From: Bacteroidales bacterium UBA4318
GTDB taxonomy: Bacteria; Bacteroidota; Bacteroidia; Bacteroidales; UBA932
Assembly (NCBI GenBank): GCA_002393895.1
Contig: DGUE01000101.1
Location: 379-10,413 of the forward strand
Direction: 5' to 3'
DNA: 10,035 bases
Positions 1-6,497 of the stretch are shown here, in pieces. The position numbers and the translations under genes are program-made. Under the pieces are notes generated by a model. It ran no database searches. It was not told the DNA's origin and saw nothing but the letters and a program-made list of their open reading frames with translations. Every line of letters begins with the position of its first letter. Positions within the stretch are counted from its first letter, which is position 1.

Positions 1-870
1 GCCGGAGGGCTGTGTTTCCTGTACTTCTGGCTCTATACATCCGTCCTCGGATGGGACCTCCCCAAAACTGCCCGGCTGAAGAAAGAAAACGCCGTGTGGC
101 AGTCGAGGATTGCCCTCGCAGAGCGCCAGCTCGACATATGCGAGGAGACCCTCCAGGGAATCGAAGAGCGCGACGACCATGTGTACCGTTCCATCTTCGG
201 CATGAACGTGATCCCCGAGGAGGTGAAGGCCGCAAAGCCGGATCCCCAGGCCGATCCTCTCACCGCCCGCATCAATTCCCTCACCAAGAGGGCTTACGTG
301 CAGAGTATGGCCCTCGATGAGGTGTATGGCATAGCAGTGAATGCAGGCGACATGGTTTCCCATATCCCGGCAGTGCCTCCCATCCTTCCCAAGAAGGGCT
401 CCTACCGCATGGCCAGCCCCTTCGGATACCGCACGGACCCGGTGTACGGAGGCACACGTTTCCATGCCGGGCAGGACTTTGCGGCCGATGTGGGCTACCC
501 GGTCTACGTGACCGGCGACGGGGTGGTGGAGAAGGTTGAGTACGGTTTTACCGGCTATGGCAACGAGATAATCATAGACCATGGATTCGGATATCGCACG
601 CGCTATGCCCACCTGAGCCGCATCGACGTGGCCAAGGGAATGAAGGTGACACGCGGCGACCAGATAGGCGCCGTGGGCAAGACCGGCAAGGCGACCGGCC
701 CCCACCTGCACTACGAAGTGATCTACAAGGGCAACGCAATCAATCCATACAGCTATATGAACCTCGACATGACGATTGAGGAATACATAGCGATGATAAC
801 CAGGCGCAGGGAGGAGTCCGGTCCCAGGACCAAATCCACCCTGGAGCTGCTTAAAGGGCATGGGCGATGA
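1..870 (+). CDS. Membrane-anchored M23 (LytM) family peptidoglycan endopeptidase, 5' partial
   Basis: The frame is open from base 1, so the start codon lies upstream; 289 codons are in the window. A GTG at 94 is the first possible internal start, but the frame before it encodes a hydrophobic stretch (GLCFLYFWLYTSVLG, codons 3-17) that looks like the end of a membrane anchor, so a start at 94 is unlikely. Next comes a charged, coiled-coil-like segment (about codons 26-60), then RDDHVYRSIF (57-66), a motif I associate with Bacteroidota M23 proteins of this architecture. The LytM domain covers about codons 135-250. All expected zinc/catalytic residues are present: HxxxD as HAGQD (H155, D159), YAHL (H204) and HLH (H235, H237). 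M23 enzymes cut peptide cross-links of peptidoglycan, and this one should act in the periplasm. Its stop overlaps the next peptidase gene in an ATGA. Family assignment is secure; the exact bond cut is not known. Confidence 0.93.
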   Translation, partial: AGGLCFLYFWLYTSVLGWDLPKTARLKKENAVWQSRIALAERQLDICEETLQGIEERDDHVYRSIFGMNVIPEEVKAAKPDPQADPLTARINSLTKRAYVQSMALDEVYGIAVNAGDMVSHIPAVPPILPKKGSYRMASPFGYRTDPVYGGTRFHAGQDFAADVGYPVYVTGDGVVEKVEYGFTGYGNEIIIDHGFGYRTRYAHLSRIDVAKGMKVTRGDQIGAVGKTGKATGPHLHYEVIYKGNAINPYSYMNLDMTIEEYIAMITRRREESGPRTKSTLELLKGHGR

Positions 871-1820
871 GTAAGAAGCTTTACGTATTCGATGCTGCGG
901 CCATGAAAGTGCGCAAGTTCACCCGTTCGGTGTGGACCACGGTGTGGTCTGTGGTGCGGGTTGTGCTCGTGTCGGTGTCGCTGTTCATCGTGCTCTATCT
1001 CATACTCTCCCTGGTGCTCAGCACCGATGTGGAGAAGCGTCTGCGCCGCGAGAACCGCCAGTACGAGAAGGTGTTCGCCACCATCCCCGAGCGGCAGGAA
1101 CTCCTCTCGGAATCCATCGACATCCTTTCCACCAAGGACGCGCGCATCTACGAAGAGGTCTTCCACACCAACGCCCCTGCGGTGGACCCGGTGGGTGCCC
1201 TGGATTTCCTCTTTGGGGCGGATACCATCCCGGATACCAAGATCGTGACCTACACCACCCGCAAGGCCGATGCCCTCCTGCAGACGGCCTCGGAGGTGGA
1301 TGCCGCGTTCGAAAAGATATACAGGACCATGGGGAAGAAAGGCTTTGTGATGCCGCCCATGGCCATCCCCGTGAAGGAGGTATCCTATCCGCAGATAGGA
1401 GCGTCGACCGGCTCGCGGCTGAACCCGTTCTACAAGACCGAGGTGACCCATCACGGGCTGGATTTCATTGTGCCGCAGGGCTCGCCGGTGTTCTCTCCGG
1501 CAGAGGGTACGGTGGAGAGCGTGGTGCGCAGCTCGAAAGGCGACGGGAACACCGTAAGCATCAGGCACACAGGAGGATACGTCACCCGTTACCTGCATCT
1601 GGACGAGATTTTCGTCTCCCAGGGGCAGCGTGTGCGCAGGGGAGGGAAGATAGCTACCGTGGGCATGTCCGGCAACGCCTATGCCCCGCACCTGCACTAT
1701 GAGGTGATGCTGAGTGGAGCCTTCAGGGATCCGGTGAACTACCTTTTCGGTTCGGTGAGCCCGGAGGAGTACCCCAACTTCCTCTTCATGTCTATAAACA
1801 CAAGACAATCAATGGACTAG
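867..1820 (+). CDS. Membrane-anchored M23 (LytM) family peptidoglycan endopeptidase, second tandem copy
   Basis: This 317-residue protein has a basic N-terminus, one strong membrane segment (about residues 29-52), a charged coiled-coil-like region (55-90) and a C-terminal LytM domain (about 180-295). The zinc/catalytic residues are complete: H195 and D199 in HHGLD, H244 in YLHL, and H275/H277 in HLH. The segment KDARIYEEVF (90-99) lines up with RDDHVYRSIF of the upstream peptidase, so the two share the whole architecture and probably arose by an old duplication; they are now clearly divergent. The ATG at 867 overlaps the upstream stop by 4 nt, which supports this start and translational coupling. 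It is expected to be anchored in the inner membrane and to cut peptidoglycan peptides in the periplasm. Paired activity or a regulatory role for one copy would be inference. Confidence 0.94.
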   Translation: MSKKLYVFDAAAMKVRKFTRSVWTTVWSVVRVVLVSVSLFIVLYLILSLVLSTDVEKRLRRENRQYEKVFATIPERQELLSESIDILSTKDARIYEEVFHTNAPAVDPVGALDFLFGADTIPDTKIVTYTTRKADALLQTASEVDAAFEKIYRTMGKKGFVMPPMAIPVKEVSYPQIGASTGSRLNPFYKTEVTHHGLDFIVPQGSPVFSPAEGTVESVVRSSKGDGNTVSIRHTGGYVTRYLHLDEIFVSQGQRVRRGGKIATVGMSGNAYAPHLHYEVMLSGAFRDPVNYLFGSVSPEEYPNFLFMSINTRQSMD

Positions 1821-1823
1821 CAT

Positions 1824-2141
1824 ATGAGTAAACTGTTCTACACAATCGGAGAGACTGCGGAGATGCTCGGAGAGAATGTCTCTGCAGTGCGCTACTGGTC
1901 GGGATACTTCGAGAAGTTCCTGAAGACCTCGCGCACCACCCGCGGCGACCGCCGCTTCACCCCCGAGGACATAGATACCTTCAAGCAGATCCACTTCCTC
2001 CTTAAAGAGAAGGGGCTTACCCTCGAAGGGACCGCAAAGCAGCTTGCTGCCGACAGGGCGTCGGTAGACAAGCGCGTCCGTGCGCTGGAATCCCTCAAGA
2101 ACATACGCGAGCAGCTCGCCGAGATACGCAAGAGCCTATGA
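1824..2141 (+). CDS. MerR-family transcriptional regulator (short form)
   Basis: This 105-residue protein begins with a MerR-type winged helix-turn-helix: YTIGETAEMLGENVSAVRYW (6-25) is the helix-turn-helix, and RTTRGDRRFTPEDI (37-50) is the wing with the usual R-RF-T-D pattern. The helix KQIHFLLKEKGLTLEGTAKQL (54-74) follows, and a charged helix (83-104) is likely the antiparallel dimer coiled coil. There is no C-terminal effector domain and no cysteine, so no metal or redox sensing is visible. The gene starts 3 nt after the second M23 stop and its own stop overlaps the next ATG in ATGA, so it is in the same transcript. Short MerR proteins next to M23 and Nif3 genes are, to my knowledge, common in Bacteroidota. 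The target is unknown; control of the neighbouring cell-wall genes is a guess. Confidence 0.92.
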   Translation: MSKLFYTIGETAEMLGENVSAVRYWSGYFEKFLKTSRTTRGDRRFTPEDIDTFKQIHFLLKEKGLTLEGTAKQLAADRASVDKRVRALESLKNIREQLAEIRKSL

Positions 2142-2917
2142 GAGTGAAGGATATCATTGCCGTGATAGAGGAGTTCGCTCCCGCACGCATCCAGGCCGAA
2201 TACGACAACACGGGCCTGCAGGTAGGGTCTTCGGAACAGGAAGTGCACGGCCTGCTGATCGGCTTCGACTGCACAGCCGCCCTGGTGGAAGAGGCTGTGC
2301 GCAGGGGCTGCGACATGATCCTCACCCATCATCCCCTCATCTACCATCCCATGCGGAACCTCTATCCCGAGGATCCGGGAGCGGCCGCGGTGATCGCCGC
2401 CGTGAAGAACGGGGTTGCGGTGTACGGATGCCACACAAGTGTGGACAAAACCCCCGGCGGAGTGAGCTGGGCGCTGGCCGGAAAGCTCGGGCTGCAGAAT
2501 GTGAAGGTGCTTGCCCCCGAAGACGGGGTGAACGGTTTCGGCGCAGTCGGGGACCTGCCTTCCGCCCTTCCGGCCGTTGAGGCCGTGGCCCTCGTGAAGA
2601 AGGCCCTCGGAACCCCGGTAGTGCGCTGCTCTGCGCCCATAGAGGGGCCTGTGGGCAGGATCGCCGTGTGCGGAGGGTCCGGCACCTCGCTCATCCCTGC
2701 CGCCATCCGCGAGGGCGCCCAGATGTATGTCTGCGGCGACATCTCCTACCACTATTTCTTCCAGCCGGAGGGCTTTATGGTGGTGGATGCGGGGCATTTT
2801 GAGACAGAAGTTGAAATAACGAAGGTCCTGCTTTCCGTTATACGGAAAAATTTTCCTACCTTTGTATCCCTTTTATCCGAAAATATCGGGAAGGCAAATC
2901 CGGTAAATTATTTGTAA
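2138..2917 (+). CDS. Nif3/YbgI-like dinuclear metal-centre protein
   Basis: This 259-residue protein belongs to the Nif3 family, often annotated as GTP cyclohydrolase 1 type 2; its true biochemical role is poorly settled. Family landmarks are DNTGLQVG (23-30), THHPLIY (63-69), CHTSVDKTPGGVSWALA (98-114) and GHFETE (219-224). By analogy with E. coli YbgI, the two-metal site would be H64, H65, D103, H220 and E224, and all are present. The protein is compact: it lacks the roughly 100-residue middle insert seen in longer family members of about 360-370 aa. Residues 164-207 run straight from the N-terminal to the C-terminal half without it. The ending NPVNYL resembles that of other Bacteroidota members. 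The ATG overlaps the merR stop by 4 nt. The last 20 codons become AT-rich because they contain the promoter of the next gene. Confidence 0.93.
   Translation: MRVKDIIAVIEEFAPARIQAEYDNTGLQVGSSEQEVHGLLIGFDCTAALVEEAVRRGCDMILTHHPLIYHPMRNLYPEDPGAAAVIAAVKNGVAVYGCHTSVDKTPGGVSWALAGKLGLQNVKVLAPEDGVNGFGAVGDLPSALPAVEAVALVKKALGTPVVRCSAPIEGPVGRIAVCGGSGTSLIPAAIREGAQMYVCGDISYHYFFQPEGFMVVDAGHFETEVEITKVLLSVIRKNFPTFVSLLSENIGKANPVNYL
2832..2848. repeat. Perfect 7-bp inverted repeat at the -33 region (possible operator)
   Basis: TTTCCGT (2832-2838) and ACGGAAA (2842-2848) are perfect reverse complements separated by TAT. The left arm coincides with the probable -33 element of the promoter, a position where a bound dimeric regulator could block or recruit polymerase. 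It also lies inside the Nif3 coding region, so chance or amino-acid constraint cannot be excluded. Confidence 0.45.
2844..2856. repeat. Perfect 6-bp inverted repeat between the promoter elements
   Basis: GGAAAA (2844-2849) and TTTTCC (2851-2856) are perfect reverse complements around a single A at 2850. The site shares its left arm with the right arm of the 2832-2848 palindrome and ends directly before the -7 element at 2857. It may be a second half of a composite operator, or simply part of the AT-rich promoter region. Confidence 0.35.
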
Positions 2918-2924
2918 TTACAAT

Positions 2925-3737
2925 ATGGCAACCAAGAAAACAGTAAAGAAAGTCGAAACCCCGAACGATTCGCGCGAGACTTTTGTCAGCCTGCAGAAGA
3001 CGTTCGCAGACTCCGACCTCAGCGTAACCGAGAAGCTTAAAGTCCTCTATCAGCTCCAGGCCGCCGACAACGAAATCGGCAAGCTGGTTCAGCTCAGGGG
3101 AGAACTTCCCGCAGAGGTGGCAGCACTCGAGAGCGAGATCGAGGGTTTCAAGGCCAGGATCGAGCGCCTGAATGAAGCCATCAAGGGCGAAGAGGCCGCC
3201 ATCGAGGTCAACAAGGCCAAGATCGTCGAGCATGAAGGGGATATCGAGAAGTACAAGGCACAGCTCGAGAATATCGCCAACAGCCGCGAATACGACTCGA
3301 TCAGCAAAGAGCTGGAGAACGAAAACCTCCTGCTCCGCATTGCCGACAAATTCATCGGCGAAGCAAAGGAACGCATCGTAGAAGACAAGAAGCAGATCGA
3401 AGAGCTTGGAGAGCGCATCTCCGTGCGTGAAGAAGACCTCGCCGCAAAGAACGAGGAGCTTGCTGCAATCGTCAACTCGACCGCAGACGAAGAAAAAACC
3501 TACACCGAAAAACGTGACGCCCTCGCAGCAAAGCTGGACGCCCGCACCATGAGCGCCTACGAGCGCATCAAGAACAGCGTTCACAATCACCTCGCAGTAG
3601 TTCCCGTCTACAATGGAGAGGCTTGCGGAGGATGCTTCAACACCATCACTCCCCAGCGCCTGGTAGACATCGCATCCGGCACCAAGCTGGTTATCTGCGA
3701 GCATTGCGGACGCATCATCGTGAATTCTGAAATCTAA
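2925..3737 (+). CDS. Coiled-coil protein with C-terminal C4-type zinc ribbon
   Basis: This 270-residue protein has a Lys/Thr-rich N-terminus, a long charged helical region rich in Glu, Lys and Ala (about 40-215, a probable coiled-coil hairpin) and a C-terminal C4 zinc ribbon: C234-GG-C237 and C258-EH-C261. This matches the C4-type zinc ribbon family (zf-RING_7), whose characterised relatives include H. pylori HP0958 and chlamydial CdsZ. Those act in secretion or RNA binding and do not set the role here. A Nif3 gene next door is, to my knowledge, a common Bacteroidota arrangement. The start at 2925 has an AT-rich upstream region and no Shine-Dalgarno, which is normal for this phylum. Codons favour GAA, GCA and AAG more than the neighbours, which together with its own promoter suggests good expression (inference). 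Family is sure; function is unknown. Confidence 0.92.
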   Translation: MATKKTVKKVETPNDSRETFVSLQKTFADSDLSVTEKLKVLYQLQAADNEIGKLVQLRGELPAEVAALESEIEGFKARIERLNEAIKGEEAAIEVNKAKIVEHEGDIEKYKAQLENIANSREYDSISKELENENLLLRIADKFIGEAKERIVEDKKQIEELGERISVREEDLAAKNEELAAIVNSTADEEKTYTEKRDALAAKLDARTMSAYERIKNSVHNHLAVVPVYNGEACGGCFNTITPQRLVDIASGTKLVICEHCGRIIVNSEI

Positions 3738-3749
3738 AATCCGGCACCA

Positions 3750-5195
3750 ATGGCAGAGCAGAAGACACGCCGCAAGGCGCAGCCGAACATCGATACCCTC
3801 GGGCTCGAGATAGGGAACAAACCCCCTCAGGCCCTGGAGGCGGAGGAGGCTGTGCTCGGTGCGATGCTGCTCGAGCCTTCGGTGGTGGATGCCTCGATGG
3901 CGGAACTCACCAAGGATTGCTTCTACGACAAGAAGAACCAGATGATATTCGAGGCGATGAGCAAGCTCGTCACCGAGCACACATCGCTGGATATCATCAC
4001 GGTGAGCGAAAAGCTCAAGGCCCTGGGCAATCTGGAGGCCGTGGGCGGATCCGTGGTGCTGGCGAACTACTCCGAGAGGGTAGGTTCCGCCGCGCACATC
4101 GAGTACTACATCAAGATTCTCAAGCAGAAAACCATCCAGCGGGACCTTATCACCGCATCCTACGCCATCCTCAAGGATGCCTTCGACGACTCTACCGATG
4201 TGGACGACCTCATCGACATGGCCCAGTCGAAGGTGTACGATGCCGTGCAGAACAATGTCCGCAAGGATGTGCAGGAGATCGGATCTGTGCTCAACGATGT
4301 CATTTCCGACATCCAGGAGCGTCAGGATTCCACCGGTTTGAGCGGGGTTCCCTCCGGTTTCCCCACCCTGGACCAGATTACCCAGGGATGGCAGCCGAGC
4401 GACCTTATCATCCTCGCCGCCCGTCCTTCCGTGGGTAAGACCGCCTTCTCGCTCAACATCGCCCGCAACGCCGCCGTGGACCATCACATGCCCGTGGCGT
4501 TCTTTTCCCTGGAAATGTCCGCCACCCAGCTGGCCAAGCGTCTTGCCATCAGCGAGACCGGCCTGAGTGCAGACAAGATCAAGGGAGCCATCCGCCTGGA
4601 GCCGTATGAGTGGGAGCAGCTTGAATACAAGATCAAAGACCTTGCAAAGGCTCCTCTCTATATCGACGATACCCCCGGCCTGCCCCTGATGGAGTTCCGA
4701 ACCAAGGCCAAGAACCTGGTGAAGAACAAGGGTGTGAGGCTTATCGTGGTGGACTACCTGCAGCTGATGCAGGGCCCCGCGGAGCTGCGTGGCATGCGTG
4801 AGCAGGAAGTTGCTTCCATCTCCCGTACCCTTAAAGCCACGGCGAAGGAGCTGAACGTGCCCATCATCGCACTGTCCCAGCTCTCCCGCCAGGCCGTCCA
4901 GCGCACGGGCGGTGCAGGCAAGCCCCAGTTGAGCGACCTCCGTGAGTCCGGCTCCATCGAGCAGGATGCGGATATGGTCATCTTCATCCACCGACCGGAC
5001 TATGTCGGCCTTAGCGAGAATCCGGAAGACAAGGAGAAGACCCAGATCATCATCGCCAAGCACCGTAATGGTGAAACCAGGGATATCGACATGGTCTTCA
5101 AGAGCGAGCGTGTCAAGTTCCTGGAGCTGGATGATGTGCTCTACGCGCAGCAGGGCCCGGTCGCATCAGCCATGAACAACGAATTTGAACAGTAG
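3750..5195 (+). CDS. dnaB: Replicative DNA helicase DnaB
   Basis: DnaB is the hexameric 5'-3' helicase that unwinds DNA ahead of the replication fork and recruits primase. The 481-residue length is normal, and no intein interrupts it. The N-terminal domain (about 24-125) begins PPQALEAEEAVLGAMLLEPS. A linker leads to the RecA-like domain (about 196-465). Visible motifs are Walker A RPSVGKT (225-231), SLEM with the catalytic E255, Walker B LIVVDYLQLM (331-340, D335), SQLSR (376-380), DLRESGSIEQDAD (396-408) and the KHRNGETR arginine-finger region (437-444). The gene starts 12 nt after the zinc-ribbon stop and lacks a Shine-Dalgarno. It is followed after only 4 nt by rseC and the rnf genes, so it may be co-transcribed with them. 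No sign of plasmid or phage origin is visible, and the housekeeping context supports the chromosomal copy. Confidence 0.97.
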   Translation: MAEQKTRRKAQPNIDTLGLEIGNKPPQALEAEEAVLGAMLLEPSVVDASMAELTKDCFYDKKNQMIFEAMSKLVTEHTSLDIITVSEKLKALGNLEAVGGSVVLANYSERVGSAAHIEYYIKILKQKTIQRDLITASYAILKDAFDDSTDVDDLIDMAQSKVYDAVQNNVRKDVQEIGSVLNDVISDIQERQDSTGLSGVPSGFPTLDQITQGWQPSDLIILAARPSVGKTAFSLNIARNAAVDHHMPVAFFSLEMSATQLAKRLAISETGLSADKIKGAIRLEPYEWEQLEYKIKDLAKAPLYIDDTPGLPLMEFRTKAKNLVKNKGVRLIVVDYLQLMQGPAELRGMREQEVASISRTLKATAKELNVPIIALSQLSRQAVQRTGGAGKPQLSDLRESGSIEQDADMVIFIHRPDYVGLSENPEDKEKTQIIIAKHRNGETRDIDMVFKSERVKFLELDDVLYAQQGPVASAMNNEFEQ

Positions 5196-5199
5196 TGCC

Positions 5200-5616
5200 A
5201 TGGCCATGCCGGAGATATCCCATATAGGGAAAATAGTTGCAATAGATGCGGACTTCATCACGGTAGAAATCGTGGCGGAGTCCGCTTGCGCTACTTGCCA
5301 TGCTGCCGGTTTGTGCGGCACGGCAGACGCCACCCACAAGGCCATCCCGGTTCCTGCTACGGTCGGGAACTGGCAGGTAGGCCAGGAGGTGAAAGTGTTT
5401 CTAAAACGTTCCATGGGCTTCAAGGCCGTGTGGCTCGCCTATGCCATCCCGCTTGTGGTGCTGCTCGGCGTGCTGCTGGGGCTGAATGCCGCTGGAGTGC
5501 CCGAACTTGCCTCCGGCCTGGCCGCCATCGCCGCCGTAGGCATCTACTATCTTGTGCTCTGGCTTTTCAGAGACAAACTCAGAAATGAATATTCTTTTTA
5601 CATAAAGGAGATATAA
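5200..5616 (+). CDS. rseC: RseC/MucC-like (SoxR-reducing) membrane protein
   Basis: I chose the ATG at 5200, 4 nt after the dnaB stop, giving 138 residues; a TTG at 5185 would extend it by five residues into dnaB, and the ATG at 5206 is another option. The N-terminal part is soluble and carries C30-AT-C33-HAAGL-C39-G, the cysteine pattern of the RseC family. Two membrane segments follow (about 76-97 and 102-124), then a short polar tail. In E. coli, RseC takes part with the Rsx (Rnf) complex in reducing SoxR. In Bacteroidota it is usually found at the head of rnf clusters, where it probably helps assemble or feed electrons to Rnf. Its stop shares a base with the rnfB ATG (TAATG). Confidence 0.9.
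   Translation: MAMPEISHIGKIVAIDADFITVEIVAESACATCHAAGLCGTADATHKAIPVPATVGNWQVGQEVKVFLKRSMGFKAVWLAYAIPLVVLLGVLLGLNAAGVPELASGLAAIAAVGIYYLVLWLFRDKLRNEYSFYIKEI
5604..5610 (+). promoter_or_regulatory. Shine-Dalgarno sequence of rnfB
   Basis: AAAGGAG lies 5 nt before the rnfB ATG at 5616, inside the last codons of rseC. Shine-Dalgarno sites are uncommon in Bacteroidota, and this is the first of four in the rnf genes. It supports the start chosen for rnfB. Confidence 0.75.
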
Positions 5617-6497
5617 TGAACCCTATTGTTATCTGGACTATCGTTATTCTGGCAGGGCTCGGTCTCGTGCTTGCTGTGGTCCTCTTTCTTGTGGCCTCCA
5701 GGTTCAAGGTTGAGGAGGATCCCCGCATCGAGCAGATAGAGAAGACTCTGCCGGGCGCTAACTGTGGCGGATGCGGCTATGCCGGATGCCACGCCTTCGC
5801 CGATACGGCCGTGAAGGCCGCCGACCTGAGTGCGCATTTCTGCCCTGTGGGTGGCAACGACGTGATGAAGCAGGTGGCTGCCATCCTCGGCATCGAGATA
5901 GTGGAGAAGGCCCCGCAGGTGGCCGTGCTGCGTTGCAATGGCTCTTGCGCCGTGCGCCCCAAGACAAATGTTTATGATGGTGCTGCCAGCTGCCGTGTGA
6001 AAGCCGCCCTTTACAGCGGCGACACCGGCTGCCCCTTTGGCTGCCTTGGATGCGGTGACTGCGTAGGAGCCTGCGAATTCGGCGCGCTCAGCATGGATCC
6101 CGAAACCGGCCTTCCGGTGGTGGATGAGGCAAAGTGCGTAGCCTGCGGCAAGTGCGTGAAGGCTTGCCCCAAGGCTCTGATCGAGCTGCGCCCGAAAGGC
6201 CCCCGTGGTATGCGCGAGGCGGTCCTTTGCCGCAATACCGACAAAGGCCCCGTGGCAAAGAAGGCTTGCGCGAATGCTTGCATAGGCTGCGGTATTTGCG
6301 TGAAGACCTGCACCCACGACGCCATAACCCTGGAGAACAATATAGCGTATATAGATCCTGCCAAGTGCAAGCTTTGCCGCGAATGCGAGGCGATGTGCCC
6401 GACCGGAGCCATCCACGGTGTGAATTTCCCCAAGGAGCTCGACAAGGCGGCCGTTAAGGAACGCATTGCAAAAAGAAAGGAGGTGAGTAATGAGTAA
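5616..6497 (+). CDS. rnfB: Rnf complex subunit RnfB, long multi-[4Fe-4S] form
   Basis: RnfB is the likely entry point for electrons from reduced ferredoxin. The protein has 293 residues, against about 190 in gamma-proteobacterial RsxB, so it is the long form typical of anaerobes. One N-terminal membrane segment (about 5-27) is followed by the Fe-S domain C50-GG-C53-x4-C58-x17-C76. A middle part carries C107-NGS-C111, C126 and C139. Four ferredoxin-type CxxCxxCxxxC motifs then follow, at C143/146/149/153, C174/177/180/184, C222/225/228/232 and C251/254/257/261. This implies at least five [4Fe-4S] clusters, and possibly one more from the middle cysteines. No cysteine of the canonical sets is missing. 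The end overlaps rnfC by 8 nt and contains the rnfC Shine-Dalgarno. Confidence 0.97.
   Translation: MNPIVIWTIVILAGLGLVLAVVLFLVASRFKVEEDPRIEQIEKTLPGANCGGCGYAGCHAFADTAVKAADLSAHFCPVGGNDVMKQVAAILGIEIVEKAPQVAVLRCNGSCAVRPKTNVYDGAASCRVKAALYSGDTGCPFGCLGCGDCVGACEFGALSMDPETGLPVVDEAKCVACGKCVKACPKALIELRPKGPRGMREAVLCRNTDKGPVAKKACANACIGCGICVKTCTHDAITLENNIAYIDPAKCKLCRECEAMCPTGAIHGVNFPKELDKAAVKERIAKRKEVSNE
6474..6486 (+). promoter_or_regulatory. Very strong Shine-Dalgarno sequence of rnfC
   Basis: AGAAAGGAGGTGA contains AAGGAGGTGA, a perfect 10-nt complement of the near-universal 16S rRNA tail UCACCUCCUU. Its GGAGG core ends 6 nt before the rnfC ATG at 6490, an ideal distance. It lies in the last codons of rnfB. 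Such a full-length match is striking for Bacteroidota. Confidence 0.82.

Larger units (their letters stand above)
2832..2864 (+). promoter_or_regulatory. Bacteroidota-type promoter within the 3' end of the Nif3 gene
   Basis: TACCTTTG at 2857-2864 matches the Bacteroidota -7 consensus TAnnTTTG exactly. TTTC at 2832-2835 matches three of four bases of the TTTG -33 element, with 21 nt between the two. Transcription would start near 2868-2872, giving an AT-rich leader of about 55 nt before the ATG at 2925. I found no other exact TAnnTTTG by eye in the window. The promoter would drive the zinc-ribbon gene and dnaB, and possibly the genes beyond. Start site and strength are inferred. Confidence 0.72.

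Noticed and set aside
94..870. GTG at 94 as the real start of the first M23 gene
   Set aside because: The frame stays open to base 1 and encodes a hydrophobic anchor in the position expected for the family, so the gene very likely begins upstream of the window.
753..1808. A 351-codon His/Arg-rich open frame on the - strand opposite the second M23 gene
   Set aside because: It is antisense to a gene with a complete catalytic site, and the His/Arg/Gly bias reflects reverse complements of common codons.
2877..2889. A short hairpin CCGA-AAATA-TCGG in the leader of the zinc-ribbon gene
   Set aside because: A 4-bp stem is too weak and too likely by chance to call as a regulatory element, and there is no U-tract to make it a terminator.
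2856..5063. A 735-codon open frame on the - strand opposite the zinc-ribbon gene and dnaB
   Set aside because: It lies wholly antisense to two clear genes, shows no recognisable motif and has an odd His/Leu/Asp/Gly-rich composition. Such frames are expected opposite GC-rich genes with strong codon bias.
5185..5616. TTG at 5185 as the start of rseC
   Set aside because: It would overlap dnaB with a rare start codon and no ribosome-binding signal; ATG at 5200 gives the family's usual length and a 4-nt gap.
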